Source: Sediminispirochaeta sp.
Lineage (GTDB): Bacteria; Spirochaetota; Spirochaetia; DSM-16054; Sediminispirochaetaceae
Length of the DNA: 10,948 bases
Reading direction: 5' to 3'
NCBI GenBank assembly: GCA_011046055.1
Contig: DSBN01000028.1
Coordinates: 1-10,948, forward strand
Shown here: one piece after another, positions 8,400 through 10,948 of the stretch
Position numbering within the stretch: position 1 is the stretch's first letter
How the letters are laid out: every line of letters starts with the position of its first letter
Position numbers and translations under genes: made by a program
Notes under the pieces: model-generated
Seen by the model: the letters and a program-made list of their open reading frames with translations, nothing else
Told to the model about the DNA's origin: nothing
Databases searched by the model: none

Positions 8400-8428
8400 T
8401 TGACTATTTTCCTATTTTAAGGTATTAT
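8400..8428 (+). promoter_or_regulatory. Probable carD operon promoter, sigma-70 type
   Basis: TTGACT (8400-8405, five of six) and TATTAT (8423-8428, five of six) are separated by exactly 17 bases, the optimum. This is the best promoter match I found in the window. Transcription should begin at about 8434-8436, at or just before the ATG at 8436, so the carD message would be leaderless. The -10 overlaps the minus-strand TATAAT for malQ. Confidence 0.7.
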
Positions 8429-8453
8429 AGTGTATATGGAATCCGTTTCACAA
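8424..8453 (-). promoter_or_regulatory. Probable malQ promoter (minus strand)
   Basis: Read on the minus strand, TATAAT (8429-8424) is a perfect -10 box. The best -35 is TTGTGA (8453-8448), four of six matches at an 18-base spacing. The predicted start is near 8417, giving a leader of about 78 bases to the malQ ATG. The -35 lies inside the first codons of carD, and the -10 overlaps the opposing carD -10. Confidence 0.55.
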
Positions 8454-8951
8454 GCAAAATCCTCGACACCATTCAAGGTTAAACAGCACGTAGTGTATCC
8501 TCTTCAGGGCGTAGGCGAAATAGTCTCAATCGAAGAGAAAAAATTCAAGGGGAAGGATATCCTCTACTACGTAATTTATCTGGAAATATCCGACATGACG
8601 GTCATGGTACCGGTGGACAAGGCCGAAGAGTTGGGTATTCGTAGTATCGTCGGCAAGAAAGAGTCGCAAAAGGCGCTGGAGCATATCGCCGCTGCCCACG
8701 AGCCGGTCACCGCCGACTGGAAGCTGCGTTACCAAATGAACCTGGACCTTCTCAAGAGCGGCAGCGTCATCGATATCGCTACCGTAGTGCGTACCCTTTA
8801 TCACCGCAGCAAGGTCAAGGAGCTTCCGATCCAAGAACGCAAGCTCTTCGACAACGCGATGAAGATCCTGGTCGATGAGATCTCTTTTAGTCTCAACAAG
8901 GACAAGGTCGACGTAGAGAACCTGGTTTTCAACAGCCTGGAATCCGAGTAG
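8436..8951 (+). CDS. carD: CarD/CdnL-family RNA polymerase-binding transcription regulator
   Basis: CarD-family proteins bind the RNA polymerase beta subunit through an N-terminal Tudor-like domain and stabilise the promoter open complex with a helical C-terminal domain whose Trp contacts the upstream edge of the bubble. Here residues 13-70 form the CarD/TRCF-like domain (FKVKQHVVYPLQGVGEI, then YYVIYLE and the VPVDKAEELGIRS region). Residues about 75-171 are helical, with Trp95 in ADWKLRYQMNLDLLKSGS, matching the conserved Trp segment of mycobacterial CarD. The length of 171 residues is slightly above the usual 160 or so. I chose ATG 8436 because the promoter predicts transcription starting there. 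A GTG at 8430 (two residues longer, AAGG seven bases upstream) is the alternative, but it would lie upstream of the predicted transcript start. It heads carD-ispD-ispF-nth. By family knowledge it may regulate many genes, possibly including its own promoter. Confidence 0.93.
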   Translation: MESVSQAKSSTPFKVKQHVVYPLQGVGEIVSIEEKKFKGKDILYYVIYLEISDMTVMVPVDKAEELGIRSIVGKKESQKALEHIAAAHEPVTADWKLRYQMNLDLLKSGSVIDIATVVRTLYHRSKVKELPIQERKLFDNAMKILVDEISFSLNKDKVDVENLVFNSLESE

Positions 8952-8973
8952 GCACCTCCCGCGGCAGAATCCG

Positions 8974-9702
8974 GTGGAAGACCACGCGTTCAAATCGGCA
9001 CAGTTCGTACTCCTTCTCACCGCCGCCGGTTCGAGCACTCGGATGGGGGGTGGTGAAAAGAAAGAGTATCGTCTCCTGGGCGAAAAACCGGTGCTGCTCA
9101 GATCACTGGAGCCCTTCCTGAGGATGGGACGATTCGACCGTATCGTCATCACTATTCCTCGAGGAGACGCGGATCGAGCCTCCAGACTGCTGCAAGATTT
9201 TATCCCCGCTGATGTACGGAGATACTTGGAAAAAATCGAACTCGCCGAAGGTGGATCGAGCCGGCAGGAGAGCGTCCGCCTTGGCTTAGAGCGCTTGGAA
9301 TCCAGCCTCTCGGGCGCGGCGGAGACCTGCGTCTTGATCCACGACGCGGCCCGTCCTTGGATCAGTCAGGTACTGATCCGCCGCGTCATGGAGGATCTGG
9401 TCGAGCATGGCGCCTGTATACCCACCATCCCGGCTGCCGATGCGATGAAGCAGGTCGATCCTTCGGGCTTCATCAGCGGCCACCTGCACCGAAACTCCAC
9501 CGTCAGAGCGCAAACCCCGCAGGGCTTCGTGCTGGAGGGCATCCTCCGAGCTCATCGGCGGGCGGCACGGGACCACAAAGTCTATATCGACGATTCGGAG
9601 ATATTCCACAACTACATCGGCCCGGTCCACACGGTAGACGGCGACCGGGAGAACACGAAGATCACCTTTCCAGAAGATTTTCCTGGAGCGGAGGGCCCGT
9701 AA
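8974..9702 (+). CDS. ispD: 2-C-methyl-D-erythritol 4-phosphate cytidylyltransferase
   Basis: This 242-residue enzyme makes CDP-methylerythritol from MEP and CTP, the third step of the MEP isoprenoid pathway. The nucleotide-binding loop LLLTAAGSSTRMG is at residues 13-25 with Arg23, followed by Lys30 in KKEY. GGSSRQESVRLGL (93-105), HDAARPW (123-129), RAQTPQGF (178-185) and DRENTKITFPED (224-235) are the remaining family blocks. One usually conserved residue differs: the Thr of the D-T-[MI]-K segment, which contacts substrate in E. coli, is Ala157 in ADAMKQ. The GTG start at 8974 has no clear Shine-Dalgarno sequence, and only 22 bases separate it from the carD stop, so translation may depend on carD. 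A later start would lose the nucleotide-binding loop. The stop codon overlaps the ispF ATG by one base (TAATG). Confidence 0.95.
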   Translation: MEDHAFKSAQFVLLLTAAGSSTRMGGGEKKEYRLLGEKPVLLRSLEPFLRMGRFDRIVITIPRGDADRASRLLQDFIPADVRRYLEKIELAEGGSSRQESVRLGLERLESSLSGAAETCVLIHDAARPWISQVLIRRVMEDLVEHGACIPTIPAADAMKQVDPSGFISGHLHRNSTVRAQTPQGFVLEGILRAHRRAARDHKVYIDDSEIFHNYIGPVHTVDGDRENTKITFPEDFPGAEGP

Positions 9703-10190
9703 TGCGTATAGGTTTCGGCTGGGATCTGCACACTCTAATGGCTGGACGCAGGCTGCTGTTCGGTGGGGTCGAAGTGGATGCCCCCTTCGGGGAGAGCGGC
9801 CACTCCGATGGGGATGTGCTGGTCCACGCGCTGATCGACGCCCTGCTGGGTGCCCTGGCCCTGGGGGATATCGGCAGCCATTTTCCCCCCTCCGATCCCC
9901 GGTGGAAGGATGTCAACAGTATGCAGCTTCTGGAAAAAACCATGGCGATGGTTCGCGAACGGAGCTATCGAATACTCAACCTCGACAGTACCATCGTCCT
10001 GCAGCGTCCCAAGCTCTCCCAATACATCCCGGAAATTCAGAAAAACCTCGCCGCCGCCGTCGGTTGCGCGGAGTCCCAAGTATCGGTGAAAGCGAAGACC
10101 AAGGAAAAAGTCGACGCCACCGGCGAAGGGCGGGCGGTGGAGGCCTACGCGGTGGTGCTCCTGGAAGCCCTTGAGAGGGGCGGCCGATGA
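9702..10190 (+). CDS. ispF: 2-C-methyl-D-erythritol 2,4-cyclodiphosphate synthase
   Basis: This 162-residue enzyme cyclises CDP-ME 2-phosphate to MEcPP with release of CMP, acting as a homotrimer with a bound zinc. The metal ligands Asp8 and His10 (GWDLH) and His42 (VLVHALIDALLG) are all present. The substrate-loop segment GHSDGD (33-38), the GDIGSHFPPSD region (55-65), LQRPKLSQYI and VSVKAKTKEKVDATGEG near the C-terminus match the family along its full usual length. The same frame is open well upstream of 9702, but conservation begins exactly at MRIGFGWDLH, so ATG 9702 is the start. It overlaps the ispD stop by one base. Its own stop overlaps the nth start by four bases (ATGA), so the three genes are probably translationally coupled. 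IspD and IspF are separate proteins here, not the IspDF fusion of some bacteria. Confidence 0.97.
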   Translation: MRIGFGWDLHTLMAGRRLLFGGVEVDAPFGESGHSDGDVLVHALIDALLGALALGDIGSHFPPSDPRWKDVNSMQLLEKTMAMVRERSYRILNLDSTIVLQRPKLSQYIPEIQKNLAAAVGCAESQVSVKAKTKEKVDATGEGRAVEAYAVVLLEALERGGR

Positions 10191-10864
10191 GACGGGAGGG
10201 AGTTGATTTCGGAGTCCGCGACTACGCCGAGGTGGTCAGGAGGGTAAAAATCTCGGTGGAGGAGCATCAGGTCCCGTCGGTGACCGAGGTGGCGGGGATC
10301 TCCATGGACCCCTTTGAGATACTCATTTCTACGCTGATCAGCCTGCGGACCAAGGACGAGGTGACCGCCCAGGCGGCCAAACGGCTGTTTGCTCGGGCCG
10401 ATGATCCGCGAAAAATGGTGGAGCTGGGGGTCGAAGAGATCCAGCGGCTGATCTATCCCGCCGGTTTCTACCGCAACAAAGCCCGGAACATCGTCAAAAT
10501 ATCGGAGATTCTGATCGATCGTTACCAGGGGACGGTCCCGGACAGTCAAGAAGCTTTGATGAACCTGCCCGGGGTCGGTCTCAAAACGGCGAACCTCACT
10601 CTGAGCCTGGCCTTCCGCCAAGACTACATCTGCGTGGATATCCACGTCCACCGTATCTCCAACCGTCTGGGCTGGGTCAAAACGGAAAATCCCGACCAGA
10701 CCGAGAAGGAGCTGCAAAAAGTCCTGCCCCGGGAACATTGGATCGAGATCAACGAGCTTTTCGTCAGATTCGGGAGAAGCGTCTGCACCCCCGTATCCCC
10801 CTGGTGTTCCAAATGCCCCTTGGATGTCGCCTGCCCCAAAATCGGAGTCAAAAAAAAGAGGTGA
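10187..10864 (+). CDS. nth: Endonuclease III (HhH-GPD DNA glycosylase/AP lyase)
   Basis: This 225-residue base-excision-repair enzyme should remove oxidised pyrimidines and cleave at the abasic site. The helix-hairpin-helix LPGVGLKTAN (127-136) carries the catalytic Lys133, and Asp151 in VDIHVHR is the conserved GPD aspartate. A C-x6-C-x2-C-x5-C cluster (Cys200, 207, 210, 216) is intact for a 4Fe-4S centre. The length is near E. coli Nth at 211, with a slightly longer N-terminus. The usual S-x-Q-x-x-D motif reads SLRTKD (52-57), so the conserved Gln is Arg54. This may mark a subfamily. The ATG start overlaps the ispF stop, with GAGAGGGG just upstream. The last codons are an A-rich run encoding three lysines, and with the stop codon they form part of a minus-strand terminator. 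Confidence 0.95.
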   Translation: MRREGVDFGVRDYAEVVRRVKISVEEHQVPSVTEVAGISMDPFEILISTLISLRTKDEVTAQAAKRLFARADDPRKMVELGVEEIQRLIYPAGFYRNKARNIVKISEILIDRYQGTVPDSQEALMNLPGVGLKTANLTLSLAFRQDYICVDIHVHRISNRLGWVKTENPDQTEKELQKVLPREHWIEINELFVRFGRSVCTPVSPWCSKCPLDVACPKIGVKKKR

Positions 10865-10886
10865 GCCCGTGTACGCGGCTCACCTC
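10849..10886 (-). terminator. Rho-independent terminator for the minus-strand gene, embedded in nth
   Basis: A perfect 10-base inverted repeat (GAGGTGAGCC at 10858-10867 and GGCTCACCTC at 10877-10886) encloses a 9-base loop. Read on the minus strand, the stem is followed directly by eight T residues (10857-10850). This is a textbook intrinsic terminator for the gene ending at 10911. There is no T-run on the plus-strand side, so it is not a good terminator for nth transcripts. The left arm includes the nth stop codon (10862-10864). Confidence 0.88.
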
Positions 10887-10910
10887 CGGTGTGCGTTCTA
10901 CCCCAACCAC

Positions 10911-10948
10911 TTATTCTTCAGCGATCAGCAAAGTCTTCGGATCAAGCC
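10911..10948 (-). CDS. C-terminal end of an unidentified minus-strand gene (partial)
   Basis: The reverse strand reads LDPKTLLIAEE followed by TAA at 10913-10911. The strong minus-strand terminator 24 bases further on indicates that a real gene ends here, convergent with nth. Eleven residues are too few to recognise the product, and I assign no function. Confidence 0.5.
   Translation of the reverse strand, partial: LDPKTLLIAEE

Noticed and set aside
8383..8410. Second possible plus-strand promoter upstream of carD (TTGAAC, 16 bases, TATTTT)
   Set aside because: Both boxes match at only four of six positions, against five of six for each box of the promoter just downstream. It would be the main rival if transcription were found to start near 8417.
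9357..9701. Upstream extension of the ispF frame
   Set aside because: It overlaps conserved ispD sequence in another frame, and IspF homology begins exactly at the ATG at 9702.
1..10948. Search for tRNA, rRNA, CRISPR repeats, transposase genes, toxin-antitoxin pairs or a novel defence cassette
   Set aside because: Nearly all of the window is accounted for by recognisable housekeeping genes. No gap exceeds about 100 bases and no repeat arrays were seen.

Overview
This window is about 11 kb of GC-rich, densely packed bacterial chromosome carrying ordinary housekeeping genes. I see no mobile element, CRISPR array, tRNA, rRNA or phage gene. The mix of genes (a CarD/CdnL-type RNA polymerase regulator heading ispD-ispF, a two-gene ABC exporter, a bacterial lipoate ligase and an OppA-like binding protein of a kind familiar from treponemes) suggests a free-living spirochaete of the Spirochaeta/Treponema lineage. 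That placement rests on remembered resemblance, not on a search, and is only moderately secure.

Layout: (1) 1-3812, + strand: two overlapping half-transporter genes encoding an asymmetric heterodimeric ABC exporter. The first lacks only its extreme 5' end. The second carries an unusual insertion of about 120 residues between its first two membrane helices. (2) 3813-4913, + strand: a probable promoter and a full-length lipoate-protein ligase A. (3) 4959-6710, + strand: an orphan family-5 solute-binding protein with a Cys-less signal peptide and an acidic linker. (4) 6741-8339, - strand: a 4-alpha-glucanotransferase (malQ) convergent with the binding protein. (5) 8340-8435: a short divergent control region in which the -10 boxes for malQ and carD overlap on opposite strands. 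(6) 8436-10864, + strand: carD-ispD-ispF-nth, a tight operon with overlapping ispD/ispF and ispF/nth genes. (7) 10849-10948: a strong intrinsic terminator that reads on the - strand but sits in the 3' end of nth, then the last 11 codons of a - strand gene running out of the window.

Functionally, ispD and ispF catalyse two steps of the MEP isoprenoid pathway, so this organism probably makes isoprenoid precursors by that route. CarD stabilises RNA polymerase open complexes, and carD-ispD-ispF is also the gene order in Mycobacterium tuberculosis. Nth is an iron-sulfur base-excision-repair enzyme. MalQ handles maltodextrin or glycogen, LplA salvages lipoate, and the ABC pair probably exports drugs or lipids.

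No wholly new system is evident. The observations most worth a second look are the symmetric, overlapping malQ/carD promoters with a probably leaderless carD mRNA, the terminator embedded in the nth coding sequence, the inserted domain in the second ABC subunit, and a substrate-site substitution in IspD.
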